64,000 nucleotides of DNA from Vibrio hepatarius (GCF_018860525.1 NZ_JAHKPM010000061.1:1-64000); one strand, 5' to 3'. Positions 36,474-46,065 are shown, counted from the stretch's first letter. Numbers and translations are program-made. Notes: generated from the sequence alone by a model not told the origin.

Positions 36474-36728
36474 ATGGCATTGTTGATCACGGATAAATGC
36501 ATTAACTGTGATATGTGTGACCCAGAATGTCCTAATGGTGCGATTAGTATGGGTGACTCTATCTTTGAGATCGACCCTGACCTATGTACTGAATGTAAAG
36601 GTCACTATGAAAAACCAACATGTCAGTCAGTATGCCCAATAACAAAGTGCATCATAATAGATCCAAATAATATCGAGACAGACGAACAGCTGTTAGAAAA
36701 GTTTGTCATCATCCAAGGTTTAGCCTAG
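36474..36728 (+). CDS. yfhL: YfhL family 4Fe-4S dicluster ferredoxin
   Basis: A small 84-residue ferredoxin with two [4Fe-4S] motifs: CINCDMCDPECP at about 9-20 and a second set CTECKGHYEKPTCQSVCP containing the insertion typical of the YfhL/Alvin group. E. coli YfhL is needed for rRNA hydroxylation by RlhA, another U32 protein. The 2-bp spacing after trhP suggests that it donates electrons or clusters to TrhP here. A strong hairpin follows the stop codon. Confidence 0.93.
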   Translation: MALLITDKCINCDMCDPECPNGAISMGDSIFEIDPDLCTECKGHYEKPTCQSVCPITKCIIIDPNNIETDEQLLEKFVIIQGLA

Positions 36729-36745
36729 GCCCTGTCGAACTTAAC

Positions 36746-36779
36746 ACTAAGATATCGCTCATTAGAGCGGTATCTTAGT
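36746..36779. terminator. Bidirectional hairpin between yfhL and mepA
   Basis: A 15-bp stem (36746-36760 with 36765-36779; one G-T pair) with the loop ATTA sits between the convergent yfhL and mepA stop codons and ends one base from the mepA stop. U-rich sequence follows on the plus strand only loosely (CTAAATATTTT). Confidence 0.7.
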
Positions 36780-37616
36780 CTAAATATTTTCTAACATTTT
36801 CTGGCATTGCACAGGCATTACTTTGCGTTTTTTCTTGTTCATTTTGCTTGATATTTGAGGCTTAGGTTGAGGCCGCCAGCTTATTAATTCAGCACCACAA
36901 CCATCGCCCTCTGGTGGCGCAGCTTGAGGCTTACAATACTCACTCTTTTGTGGGCACTTAAGTCTGACATGCATGTGAGAGTGATGTCCCCACCAAGGCC
37001 GGACTTTTCTTAACCACTCACGCCGCCCTAGTTCCTCTTCTGCACAAAGCTTTTCTTTAATCACAGGATGAACAAAAATACGTTCAACATCAGAGTCATA
37101 AGCTGCCATTTTGATTAATTCAAAATGACGAGCATCCCAATTTTCTTTTAACAATTGATACTGATCTATATTGACGACGCTGATTGGCACTGGTGTACGA
37201 AGCTGCTTATCTGGAAGCCTTTCACGAGTTAGCCTGAGCCAAATATCAATATCTAACCCTGTTTGATGGCTCGTATGCCCAGAAGAAAAGCGCCCTCCCT
37301 GAGGCAAAGAGAGATCGCCGACTAGTATATGCGTATTAAGGTATTGCTCTGAAAGTTCCCCCAAGCGCTGAACAAAACTGACGGCACTAGGATGAGCATA
37401 ATATCTCTGGCGTTGACTTCTTAACACCTGATATCCCACTCCCTGTAGAGGCAGTGCAGTAGCACCAGCCAAGCACCCATTGGCATAACTACCGATTGCT
37501 TGAGAAGACTGCTTTGAAGGAGCATTAACCTGCTCCCAAGGACTGGACAGCGCTAAGTAAGGGATACACCACAACAGCAATGCGACAGATGCTCGCCGTA
37601 CACAGCTATATCTCAT
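36780..37616 (-). CDS. mepA: Penicillin-insensitive murein endopeptidase
   Basis: MepA is a periplasmic zinc LAS-type peptidase (M74) that cuts D-Ala-mDAP cross-links in peptidoglycan. A signal peptide occupies about the first 24 residues. Zinc-site motifs are SGHTSHQTGLDIDIW (H117 and D124 fit HxxxxxxD) and WWGHHSHMHVRLKCP at about 208-222. The C-terminus has the usual GDGCGAEL stretch with a Lys-rich tail. The length of 278 is normal. Confidence 0.96.
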   Translation of the reverse strand: MRYSCVRRASVALLLWCIPYLALSSPWEQVNAPSKQSSQAIGSYANGCLAGATALPLQGVGYQVLRSQRQRYYAHPSAVSFVQRLGELSEQYLNTHILVGDLSLPQGGRFSSGHTSHQTGLDIDIWLRLTRERLPDKQLRTPVPISVVNIDQYQLLKENWDARHFELIKMAAYDSDVERIFVHPVIKEKLCAEEELGRREWLRKVRPWWGHHSHMHVRLKCPQKSEYCKPQAAPPEGDGCGAELISWRPQPKPQISSKMNKKKRKVMPVQCQKMLENI

Positions 37617-37691
37617 ATTCCACTCCCCCAGATAATCACAAAATGTGCTTACCTTTGAGAGTATTATGGCCCAAGGCTTAACACATGACAG

Positions 37692-38024
37692 TTAGTAATG
37701 TTCACCATTATCATAGTAGGCCGTAGCATCAAGAGCCGTAAAGATAACCGCAACATCGACATCCTCAGCAATAATATGACGAATTTGTTTAGTAATAATG
37801 GTGGCTACAGCATCCTGTGTTTCTTGACCTCGATCAAACCACAGCACTTCAACAAATGGATATGCTTGGCTTACCTGACCTTCATGGTAAAAGGTTGTGT
37901 ATACATACTCAAATGTGAAGTCTTCTCTAGGGCAATCCATGTGTGGTAGTAGATCGTCAATTAAAGATTTTGACAAGATTTGAATACTTTGTGGTTCCAT
38001 GGCACGAAAGCGCAGATGTGGCAT
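37692..38024 (-). CDS. DUF1904 (tautomerase-superfamily fold) protein
   Basis: A 110-residue protein of the DUF1904 family (PF08921). Family knowledge: the V. cholerae member (VC0714, as I recall) has a MIF/tautomerase-like fold, but the function is unknown. The start is the ATG at 38024 with an AGGAAG Shine-Dalgarno, giving MPHLRFRA; this puts a proline at position 2, the catalytic position in tautomerases once Met is removed. An upstream in-frame start at 38063 is less likely. Neighbours (mepA, secF) give no functional clue. Confidence 0.85.
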   Translation of the reverse strand: MPHLRFRAMEPQSIQILSKSLIDDLLPHMDCPREDFTFEYVYTTFYHEGQVSQAYPFVEVLWFDRGQETQDAVATIITKQIRHIIAEDVDVAVIFTALDATAYYDNGEHY

Positions 38025-38116
38025 CAATGTCTTCCTATGATTGTATTTTTGACATAATACCAAGTTAATTACTAATATCGCGATTATTTCTCGTAGAACG
38101 ATTTAAAGAGAACAGA

Positions 38117-38145
38117 ATAAAAAACCGCTGAGAGTTCAGCGGTTT
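38117..38145 (-). terminator. Terminator of the yajC-secD-secF operon
   Basis: On the minus strand a perfect 10-bp stem AAACCGCTGA/TCAGCGGTTT (38122-38131 with 38136-38145) with a four-base loop runs into TTTTTTATT. It lies just past the secF stop codon. Confidence 0.88.
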
Positions 38146-38150
38146 GTATT

Positions 38151-39101
38151 TTATTGAGGTATTTCGTCGAACTCAGCACCTTCTTTTTCCACCTGAGGTG
38201 GCATGAGATGCTCTTTGGTAATACCGAGTTTAAGCGCCAATGCGGATGCAACATAGATCGAAGAGTATGTACCAACAGTAATACCCAATAAAAGAGCGGT
38301 TGCAAAACCATGAATCATCGCACCGCCTTGAACAAATAAGGCTATCACTACAAACAAAGTAGTACCTGAAGTAATAAGAGTACGACTTAAAGTTTGAGTA
38401 ATGGAGTTATCCATAATTTCTGCGGGTTCACCTTTACGCATCTTGCGGAAATTTTCTCGAATGCGGTCAAACACGACTATCGTGTCATTGAGTGAATACC
38501 CCACAACCGTAAGAAGTGCCGCCACTATGGTCAAGTCAACTTCGATTTGCATCAAGGAGAAGACACCAAGAGTAATAATGACATCGTGTGTAAGCGCAAG
38601 CACAGCACCAGCAGCAAGCCGCCACTCAAATCGTACTGATACGTAAATCAAGATACAAATTAGAGAAGCGATAATAGCAAGTCCACCAGCTTCAGTGAGT
38701 TCATCACCAACATTTGGCCCAACAAACTCAATGCGGCGCATTTCAACGCTTTCACCTGTGCCGGTTTTTATCGCGCTGAGAATTTCATTACCAAGAGTCT
38801 CACCAGCTACGCCTTCACGTGGACGCAAACGAACCAGTACATCACGTGAGCTACCAAAGTTCTGAACCGTTGCGTCACCAAAACCTTTAGTCTCAAGAGC
38901 ACTGCGGATCTCCTCTAAATCTGCAGGCTGCTCAAAGCCAACTTCGATTAAAGTACCACCAGTAAAATCAAGCCCCCAGTTCAACCACTGAGTTGATAAG
39001 GTAAATATCGACGCACCAATCATAAGGAGCGATAGCAAGAAAGCGAATTTAGACCAACGCATAAAGTCGATCATTTTGTCTACTTTTAGAATCTGAAACA
39101 T
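38151..39101 (-). CDS. secF: Protein translocase subunit SecF
   Basis: SecF forms with SecD an RND-type motor that uses the proton or sodium gradient to complete export through SecYEG. The 316-residue protein has six helices, a first periplasmic loop beginning LNWGLDFTGGTLIEV, and the signature YSLNDTIVVFDRIREN near 195-210. It follows secD by 14 bp and ends in a terminator. Confidence 0.97.
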   Translation of the reverse strand: MFQILKVDKMIDFMRWSKFAFLLSLLMIGASIFTLSTQWLNWGLDFTGGTLIEVGFEQPADLEEIRSALETKGFGDATVQNFGSSRDVLVRLRPREGVAGETLGNEILSAIKTGTGESVEMRRIEFVGPNVGDELTEAGGLAIIASLICILIYVSVRFEWRLAAGAVLALTHDVIITLGVFSLMQIEVDLTIVAALLTVVGYSLNDTIVVFDRIRENFRKMRKGEPAEIMDNSITQTLSRTLITSGTTLFVVIALFVQGGAMIHGFATALLLGITVGTYSSIYVASALALKLGITKEHLMPPQVEKEGAEFDEIPQ

Positions 39102-39115
39102 AATTATCTCCAGCC

Positions 39116-40972
39116 TTAGATCGACAATTTATTGATACGCTTTCCGCCATACATCAAATTGACAACGCAGCGCGTTCCTATGATGGCAGTAAACATAGAG
39201 GTTAAAATACCGATAGATAGAGTGACGGCAAAACCTTTGATCGCCCCCGTACCAACAGCAAAGAGAATAATAGCAGTGATCAGCGTAGTAATATTCGCAT
39301 CAGCAATGGTACTAAATGCATTTGCGTAGCCCTGATGAATAGCTTGCTGCGGGTTACGTCCATCACGGAGTTCTTCACGTATTCGCTCAAAAATAAGAAC
39401 GTTGGCATCTACCGCCATACCGACAGTCAGTACAATACCAGCAATACCCGGAAGGGTCATAGTTGCGCCAGGTATCATCGACATCACACCAATAATTAAC
39501 ACAAGGTTTACCATCAATGCCATGTTGGCAATAAGGCCAAACTTACGATAATAAAGCAACGTAAATAGCATGACAGCAACCATACCCCAGATACACGCCA
39601 TCACTCCCATGTCGATGTTCTGTTGGCCCATTGATGGACCGATAGTACGCTCCTCGACAATAGAAATCGGTGCGATAAGAGCACCAGCTCGAAGTAATAA
39701 CGCGAGATTATGAGCTTCAGCGGCAGAGTCTATTCCGGTGATACGAAAATTACGTCCAAGTGCAGACTGAATCGTTGCTTGGTTGATGACTTCTTCATGC
39801 TTACTCAAAATCACTTTGCCTTCCGGCGTTCGTCGACCACTGTCTTTGTATTCAGCAAAGACGGTCGCCATAAGCTTACCAATGTTCTTTTTAGAGAACG
39901 CTGACATCTTACTGCCGCCCTCACTATCAAGTGAAATATTCACCTGAGGGCGACCGTATTCATCAGCACCTGAACTGGCATCTGTAATACTCGAACCGCC
40001 CAAAATTACACGTTTCTTCAAGACAACAGGCCGGCCGTCTCGAGTTTGCTTGATTTCACTACCCGCTGGAGCCCTGCCACTCGCTGCCGCCGATAAATCT
40101 GCTTTATCATCAACTTCACGAAATTCTAGAGTAGCTGTTGCCCCCAAAATTTCCTTTGCACGAGCCGTATCCTGAACACCCGGCAATTCAACGACAATCC
40201 GACTCGCTCCCTGGCGTTGAACAAGAGGCTCAGCAACACCCAGTTCATTGACACGATTGCGCAAAATGGTAATGTTCTGCTCCACCGCATAGTTTCGAAT
40301 TTCAGCCAGACGCGGCTCTGTAAACGTCGCCGTCAGTGTAAAACGACCACCAGCATCTGAGTCCAAAAACGTCATGTCGGGGTGGTTTTGCGTCAATAAA
40401 CGTTTCGCATCAGCAAGCTGTTCATCATTGCGAAGTAAAACCTCAACCGAGTCTTTATCTGAAGGGCGAATCGCTCGATAGCGTATCTTGGCTTCACGAA
40501 GCTCGCTACGAAATGCTTCTTCCTGTTGGCCGACTAATTTTTCCATCGCTGCCTCCATATCCACTTCCATCAGGAAATGAACACCGCCACGGAGATCTAA
40601 ACCTAATTTCATCGGCGCAGCACCAATAGTATTAAGCCAATCAGGTGTCGCAGGAGCTAGGTTTAAGGCAACAATCTTGTCTTTACCCAAGGATTCGTTA
40701 ATAACATCACGAGCACTAAGCTGAGTATCAGTATCATTAAAACGAACAAGAATGGATCCATCTTCTAAAGCAATGGATTTTTGAGATAAGCCCTTTTCAT
40801 CAAGAACTTGAGTGATAGAGTCCAGCGTTGACATATCAACAGAGGCGCCTCGCGCCCCTGTAATTTGAATTGCCGGATCTTCACCATAGATATTGGGAAG
40901 TGCATATAAAGCAGCAATGGCAATGGTCAACACCACCATCAAATACTTCCATAATGGATAGCGGTTAAGCAC
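39116..40972 (-). CDS. secD: Protein translocase subunit SecD
   Basis: SecD is the larger partner of SecF. The 618-residue protein has an N-terminal helix, the periplasmic P1 domain with LGLDLRGGVHFLMEVD, and a C-terminal six-helix domain with the conserved GMAVDANVLIFERIREE. The length is as in E. coli (615). Gene order yajC-secD-secF is standard. Confidence 0.98.
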   Translation of the reverse strand: MLNRYPLWKYLMVVLTIAIAALYALPNIYGEDPAIQITGARGASVDMSTLDSITQVLDEKGLSQKSIALEDGSILVRFNDTDTQLSARDVINESLGKDKIVALNLAPATPDWLNTIGAAPMKLGLDLRGGVHFLMEVDMEAAMEKLVGQQEEAFRSELREAKIRYRAIRPSDKDSVEVLLRNDEQLADAKRLLTQNHPDMTFLDSDAGGRFTLTATFTEPRLAEIRNYAVEQNITILRNRVNELGVAEPLVQRQGASRIVVELPGVQDTARAKEILGATATLEFREVDDKADLSAAASGRAPAGSEIKQTRDGRPVVLKKRVILGGSSITDASSGADEYGRPQVNISLDSEGGSKMSAFSKKNIGKLMATVFAEYKDSGRRTPEGKVILSKHEEVINQATIQSALGRNFRITGIDSAAEAHNLALLLRAGALIAPISIVEERTIGPSMGQQNIDMGVMACIWGMVAVMLFTLLYYRKFGLIANMALMVNLVLIIGVMSMIPGATMTLPGIAGIVLTVGMAVDANVLIFERIREELRDGRNPQQAIHQGYANAFSTIADANITTLITAIILFAVGTGAIKGFAVTLSIGILTSMFTAIIGTRCVVNLMYGGKRINKLSI

Positions 40973-40992
40973 AGCGAGGATCCTTTAGCTGT

Positions 40993-41319
40993 TTATAGAG
41001 ATTTAAGCGTACCTTTGGGTAGCACTGCTGTCACAAAATCTTTCTTAATAACGATTTCGTTGTTGGCGTTTAATTCAACAGAAATATAGTCATTATCTTC
41101 TGCAATCTTGGTAATTTTACCAACTAAGCCGCCACTGGTGAGGACTTCGTCACCTTTACCCATAGATGCCATTAAACTCTTATGTTCTTTAACGCGCTTT
41201 GATTGTGGGCGGTAAATCATGAAGTAAAAAATAACCGCGAACATGCCAAGCATGATCAGCATTTCAAAGCCACCGCCTGCGGGTGCACCATCTGCAGCGT
41301 AAGCTGGAGTAATAAACAT
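40993..41319 (-). CDS. yajC: Preprotein translocase subunit YajC
   Basis: YajC is a small single-span membrane protein that associates with SecDF. It has 108 residues with one helix at about 18-38 (MLIMLGMFAVIFYFMIYRPQ), followed by the canonical RPQSKRVKEHKSLMASMGKGDEV-type segment. It heads the secDF operon. A 163-bp gap separates it from tgt, so a separate promoter is possible. Confidence 0.96.
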   Translation of the reverse strand: MFITPAYAADGAPAGGGFEMLIMLGMFAVIFYFMIYRPQSKRVKEHKSLMASMGKGDEVLTSGGLVGKITKIAEDNDYISVELNANNEIVIKKDFVTAVLPKGTLKSL

Positions 41320-41482
41320 TAAAACAGTCCTCTATTCACTTTTATTAAATATTCAAGTTGGGCCTATGTATTCAGGTTTCAAGAGGCGACTGGACAATTA
41401 GCGAGCCGACTCTCAAAATCACCTTGAATTTGCCTACTTAATCCACAAAAGCCTTTGGCAAAATACCAAAAGCCACTAATTT

Positions 41483-42619
41483 TTATTGCTCTTTTGCCAA
41501 TGGTGGTACTTCTCGATCACGACGAGCATAAAATTCTTGGACGAATTCATCAAATCTGTCTTCATCGATTGCGCTGCGGATCCCTTCCATTACACGCTGG
41601 TAATAACGTAAGTTATGTATTGTATTTAGGCGAGCACCTAAGATTTCATTACAACGATCCAAATGGTGAAGATACGCCTTCGAATAATTCTGACAAGTGT
41701 AACAGTCACATTCAGGATCGAGTGGCGTTGTATCGGTTTTATGCTTCGCATTGCGGATCTTGATCACGCCACCTGTGACAAACAAGTGCCCATTTCGTGC
41801 GTTACGGGTTGGCATAACACAATCAAACATATCAATACCACGACGAACACCTTCCACTAAATCTTCTGGTTTCCCCACTCCCATAAGATAACGAGGTTTA
41901 TCTTCTGGAAGCTGTGGACAGGTGTGTTCTAAGACACGATGCATATCTTCTTTAGGCTCGCCTACTGCTAGCCCACCAACGGCATAACCATCAAAGCCAA
42001 TCTCAGTCAAGCCTTTCACCGATACATCGCGTAAGTCTTCGTAGACACCACCTTGAACAATACCAAATAAACTATTGGGGTTTTCTAGTTTATCAAAGTG
42101 ATCGCGTGAACGTTGGGCCCAACGCAAAGACATTTCCATCGACTTCTTTGCTTCACCATGCGTAGCAGGGTATGGTGTGCATTCATCAAAAATCATCACA
42201 ATATCAGACCCTAGATCTTGCTGGATTTCCATTGATTTTTCAGCATCCATGAAAACCTTATCTCCGTTAACCGGACTACGGAAATGCACTCCTTGTTCGG
42301 TGATTTTGCGCATATCACCCAAACTAAACACCTGAAAACCACCTGAATCAGTCAAAATAGGGCCATGCCAATTCATAAAGTCATGCAGGTCACCATGCAT
42401 TTTCATGACTTCTTGACCTGGGCGCAGCCAAAGGTGGAAAGTATTACCAAGTAGGATTTCAGCACCTGTGCCTTTAACTTCTTCGGGTGTCATACCTTTA
42501 ACCGTGCCATAAGTACCAACAGGCATAAAAGCAGGAGTTTGAACACTTCCACGCTCAAAGGTCAATTGACCTCGACGTGCTGTGCCATCTTTCTTTTTCA
42601 GATCAAATTGTAATTTCAC
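41483..42619 (-). CDS. tgt: Queuine tRNA-ribosyltransferase
   Basis: Tgt exchanges guanine 34 for preQ1 in GUN-anticodon tRNAs. The motif LTDSGGFQVFSLG has the general-base Asp; CVMPTRNARNGHLF contains the nucleophilic Asp region (FDCVMPTR); the zinc site is CDCYTCQNYSKAYLHHL. I start at GTG 42619 (VKLQFDLKKKDG), preceded by GGAGG, giving 378 residues (E. coli 375). An upstream ATG at 42676 would add 19 residues that lack family support. It follows queA, the usual order. Confidence 0.96.
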   Translation of the reverse strand: MKLQFDLKKKDGTARRGQLTFERGSVQTPAFMPVGTYGTVKGMTPEEVKGTGAEILLGNTFHLWLRPGQEVMKMHGDLHDFMNWHGPILTDSGGFQVFSLGDMRKITEQGVHFRSPVNGDKVFMDAEKSMEIQQDLGSDIVMIFDECTPYPATHGEAKKSMEMSLRWAQRSRDHFDKLENPNSLFGIVQGGVYEDLRDVSVKGLTEIGFDGYAVGGLAVGEPKEDMHRVLEHTCPQLPEDKPRYLMGVGKPEDLVEGVRRGIDMFDCVMPTRNARNGHLFVTGGVIKIRNAKHKTDTTPLDPECDCYTCQNYSKAYLHHLDRCNEILGARLNTIHNLRYYQRVMEGIRSAIDEDRFDEFVQEFYARRDREVPPLAKEQ

Positions 42620-42760
42620 TAAGCCTCCAATTGTCAGAGATACAGCCTGACGAAAAGTGCCGAGCATTTCGCTCATTAGGGAGTGGTCGCTTTAGTTAGC
42701 AACAAACCAATCTGGAGTTGGTTTCCTAGCTTACCGCTAGCACTCTTCAATTTTTTACCG

Positions 42761-43813
42761 CTACATTGTTTTCTTTTTGATAAACATAGAGTCACCATAA
42801 GAGAAAAAGCGATATTGTTTCTCAACAGCATGACTATATGCATTCATTGTATTTTCAAAACCAGCAAACGCACTGACCAACATAATTAAAGTGGACTCTG
42901 GTAGGTGAAAGTTAGTGATCAAACAATCGACCAACTGGTATTCATAACCTGGGTAGATAAATATTTCCGTATCACCAAAGAAAGGAGCCAGCTCAGCATC
43001 CTTTTTCATCGCATCTTGAGCAGCACTTTCTAATGAGCGCACTGAGGTCGTCCCCACGGCAATAATTCTACCACCACGCGACTTAGTTTTATTGATAGCA
43101 TCCACCACTTGCTGGGGAACTTCAACGTATTCAGCATGCATATGGTGATCATGAATATTATCGACTTTAACAGGCTGGAAGGTTCCTGCGCCCACATGAA
43201 GTGTGACATAGGCTAGCTCTGCACCTTTAGCTTGGATCTTATCCAGCAAGGCATCATCAAAATGTAACCCTGCTGTTGGCGCAGCAACAGCACCCGGCCT
43301 TTGGTTGTAGACCGTTTGGTAACGCTCTTTATCCGAGTCTTCATCAGGCCTGTCAATATAAGGTGGCAAAGGCATATGACCAATATGCTCTAAGATCTCT
43401 AATACCGCCTTGTCCGACTCAAACTGTAGCTCAAACAATGCTTCGTGCCGCATAACCATCTTGGCAGAATATTCATCATTTTCGCCTAGCATAATAGTCG
43501 AGTCAGGCTTGGGAGATTTAGAACAGCGAACATGGGCGAGTATTCGCTGCTCATCAAGTATCCGCTCAACCAACACTTCCAACTTACCGCCTGATTCTTT
43601 ACGGCCAAATAGACGAGCTGGTATAACGCGCGTATTATTGAATACAACTAAATCACCAGCTTGAATCTGTTCTAAAACGTCTGTAAATATGCCATCACAA
43701 ATCAGCCCTGTATTACCATCTAACTGTAATAAGCGGCTAGCCGTTCGTTCTGGCTGAGGGTAACGAGCAATAAGCTCATCAGGTAAATCAAAATGGAAAT
43801 CGGATACTTGCAT
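42761..43813 (-). CDS. queA: S-adenosylmethionine:tRNA ribosyltransferase-isomerase
   Basis: QueA builds epoxyqueuosine by moving ribose from SAM to preQ1 in tRNA. The N-terminus MQVSDFHFDLPDELIARYPQ and the motifs PAPTAGLHFD-like (AAPTAGLHFDDALL) and HVGAGTFQPV are diagnostic. The length of 350 is normal. It is the first gene of queA-tgt with a 141-bp gap to tgt. Confidence 0.97.
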   Translation of the reverse strand: MQVSDFHFDLPDELIARYPQPERTASRLLQLDGNTGLICDGIFTDVLEQIQAGDLVVFNNTRVIPARLFGRKESGGKLEVLVERILDEQRILAHVRCSKSPKPDSTIMLGENDEYSAKMVMRHEALFELQFESDKAVLEILEHIGHMPLPPYIDRPDEDSDKERYQTVYNQRPGAVAAPTAGLHFDDALLDKIQAKGAELAYVTLHVGAGTFQPVKVDNIHDHHMHAEYVEVPQQVVDAINKTKSRGGRIIAVGTTSVRSLESAAQDAMKKDAELAPFFGDTEIFIYPGYEYQLVDCLITNFHLPESTLIMLVSAFAGFENTMNAYSHAVEKQYRFFSYGDSMFIKKKTM

Positions 43814-44116
43814 CTTACTAATCTTTGCCGTGGTTCTCTTATTGTGACTAAAGCCGAACTGATTCTGTCACAAACAGACGACGAGTTTTTCGCAGCCGAC
43901 TAGTATATGCTGGACGTACTCAATAGCAAGGATTCAGGTGTGAATATTTGTAATCTATGTTGATTTAATTAACAGCCGTAAACTTCACCTGATCCGCTGT
44001 ACACAATTTGCCACATTTGCAGGACCAAGAGAAAAACAAAAATCTTGTTAGCTCTCATACTCCAGAGCTAAAAGTTACTATAGTAAGAAGGTAAAACAAT
44101 AATTCAGGAGGCTACC
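43814..44116. other. Divergent control region of queA and the CBS gene
   Basis: About 300 bp without a credible gene. It must contain both divergent promoters. The half near the CBS gene holds an 8-bp inverted repeat and a 12-bp palindrome (44048-44086, listed separately). I saw no other motif that I can name. Confidence 0.5.
44048..44086. promoter_or_regulatory. Inverted repeats upstream of the CBS gene
   Basis: TTAGCTCT (44048-44055) and AGAGCTAA (44064-44071) form a perfect 8-bp inverted repeat. Four bases later is a perfect 12-bp palindrome TTACTATAGTAA (44075-44086). Both lie within 70 bp of the CBS gene start, a typical operator position. No known regulator is recognised. Confidence 0.4.
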
Positions 44117-44557
44117 ATGATAAAAGTCGAAGATATGATGACACGTAACCCACACACTTTGTTACGTTCGCACCAACTTGCTGACGCAAAACATACCATG
44201 GAAGCACTAGATATTCGCCATATTCCCATTGTCGATGCTCATAAACAGCTACTGGGAGTTGTATCGCATCGTGACGTGTTGGCCGCGCAAGAATCAAGTC
44301 TACAGAACATACCAGAAAATCAATCCTTTACCCTAAATATCCCACTCTATGAAGTCATGAAAACTGGGTTAATGACTGTGTCCCCTCAAGCTGGATTAAA
44401 AGAAAGCGCGCTCTACATGCAAAAGCATAAAGTGGGCTGTCTTCCAGTGGTCGAAAAAGGCCAGCTCGTTGGTATCATTACCGATACTGACTTTGTGGCT
44501 ATCGCCATCAACTTGTTGGAGTTACAAGATGAAATGGAGCCTGAAGAAGTAGACTAA
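44117..44557 (+). CDS. CBS-domain protein
   Basis: A 146-residue protein of two tandem CBS motifs, at about 7-60 (VEDMMTRNPHTL...IPIVDAHKQLLGVVSHRDVL) and 80-135 (VMKTGLMTVSPQ...LPVVEKGQLVGIITDTDFV). CBS pairs bind adenine nucleotides such as AMP, ATP or SAM and usually regulate partner proteins. It has an acidic tail. The Shine-Dalgarno is a perfect AGGAGG. The partner is unknown; a similar gene lies between aceA and queA in V. cholerae. Confidence 0.88.
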   Translation: MIKVEDMMTRNPHTLLRSHQLADAKHTMEALDIRHIPIVDAHKQLLGVVSHRDVLAAQESSLQNIPENQSFTLNIPLYEVMKTGLMTVSPQAGLKESALYMQKHKVGCLPVVEKGQLVGIITDTDFVAIAINLLELQDEMEPEEVD

Positions 44558-44600
44558 GGAGTACCTACCTCAGTTATATGGCTGTCATAAAAAGATCCCT

Positions 44601-44631
44601 AGCGAGCCAAGGCTACCAGGCTAGGCTCGCT
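44601..44631. terminator. Hairpin between the CBS gene and aceA
   Basis: AGCGAGCC (44601-44608) pairs with GGCTCGCT (44624-44631), an 8-bp GC-rich stem enclosing a further small GGCT/AGCC pairing. It lies between two convergent stop codons and probably serves both, though neither side has a good U-run. Confidence 0.55.
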
Positions 44632-44642
44632 GGGAGCATTAG

Positions 44643-45953
44643 CTAAAACTGCTCCTCTTCTGTCGAGCCTGTTAATGCTGTCACAGAGGAGTTTCCTCCC
44701 TGAATAATGTTAGTCATTTTATCAAAGTAGCCAGTCCCAACTTCTTGCTGATGCGCAACAAAGGTATATCCCTTTTCTGCAGCTTTAAACTCGGGCCGCT
44801 GAACTTTCTCAACATAATGACGCATTCCCTCGCCTTGGGCGTAATCATGAGCGAGTTCAAACATGTTAAACCACATATTATGAATCCCTGCTAAGGTGAT
44901 AAATTGGTATTTGTACCCCATATCCGATAGCTCTTGCTGAAACTTTGCAATCGTCTCTGCATCGAGATTCTTTTCCCAGTTAAATGAAGGAGAACAATTA
45001 TAAGCCAGTAATTGTTCAGGGTACTGAGTATGAATAGCGTTAGCAAACTTTCGCGCTTCTTCTAAACAAGGTTTTGCCGTTTCACACCAAATAAGATCAG
45101 CATAAGGTGCATAAGCAAGGCCTCTAGAGATAGCTTGATCAATACCAGCACGCACGCGATAAAAGCCTTCTTGAGTTCGCTCACCTTGAATGAAATCTTT
45201 ATCATAAGGATCACAGTCTGAGGTCAAAAGATCGGCCGCATTGGCGTCTGTACGCGCGATAACCAAGGTCGTAGTTCCTGCAACATCTGCTGCCAAGCGC
45301 GCAGCAACCAGTTTTTGAACTGCTTCTTGAGTCGGAACCAAAACCTTACCCCCCATGTGACCGCACTTTTTTACTGAAGCAAGTTGGTCTTCAAAATGTA
45401 CACCGGCTGCTCCAGCATCTATCATGGATTTCATCAGTTCATAAGCGTTGAGCACTCCCCCAAAACCCGCTTCAGCATCAGCAACAATAGGTAGGAAATA
45501 ATCAATACCATCATCTACTGAGGATTGACCACTTGACCACTGGATTTGGTCTGCGCGACGAAATGAGTTGTTTATCCTTTTTACCACCGAAGGTACTGAG
45601 TCTACCGGATATAAGGATTGATCTGGGTACATAGTCGACGCACTATTGTTATCCGCCGCCACTTGCCAACCGGATAAATAAATCGCTTCAATACCTGCTT
45701 TTGCTTGCTGGACGGCTTGGCCTCCTGTCAAAGCTCCAAGACAATTAACATAACCTTTCTTAGCACCGCCATTGACCAAAGACCAAAGTTTGTCAGCACC
45801 ACGCTGGGCGATAGTATTTTCAGGAACTATAGAGCCGCGTAAAGTCACCACTTCTTCGGCGCTATAAGGACGCTTTACATTTTTCCAACGCGGATTAGTT
45901 GCCCAGTCTTTTTCAAGTGCTTCAATTTGCTGGCGGCGAGTTAAGTTTGTCAT
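44643..45953 (-). CDS. aceA: Isocitrate lyase
   Basis: AceA splits isocitrate to glyoxylate and succinate, the first step of the glyoxylate shunt used on acetate and fatty acids. The catalytic KKCGH motif is at about 195-199 (Cys197). The length of 436 matches E. coli (434). It follows aceB by 112 bp on the same strand. A C-terminal TEEEQF takes the place of the usual short tail. Confidence 0.98.
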   Translation of the reverse strand: MTNLTRRQQIEALEKDWATNPRWKNVKRPYSAEEVVTLRGSIVPENTIAQRGADKLWSLVNGGAKKGYVNCLGALTGGQAVQQAKAGIEAIYLSGWQVAADNNSASTMYPDQSLYPVDSVPSVVKRINNSFRRADQIQWSSGQSSVDDGIDYFLPIVADAEAGFGGVLNAYELMKSMIDAGAAGVHFEDQLASVKKCGHMGGKVLVPTQEAVQKLVAARLAADVAGTTTLVIARTDANAADLLTSDCDPYDKDFIQGERTQEGFYRVRAGIDQAISRGLAYAPYADLIWCETAKPCLEEARKFANAIHTQYPEQLLAYNCSPSFNWEKNLDAETIAKFQQELSDMGYKYQFITLAGIHNMWFNMFELAHDYAQGEGMRHYVEKVQRPEFKAAEKGYTFVAHQQEVGTGYFDKMTNIIQGGNSSVTALTGSTEEEQF

Positions 45954-46065
45954 CGTTATTTCCTTCTATTGATGAACGAATATAAATAGTGTTATTTCAG
46001 TGGTACTTCCTTTTTTCCACTGCTGAATATTGACGTTGTTGGTGATTAACCTAAGTTGGTCGTAT

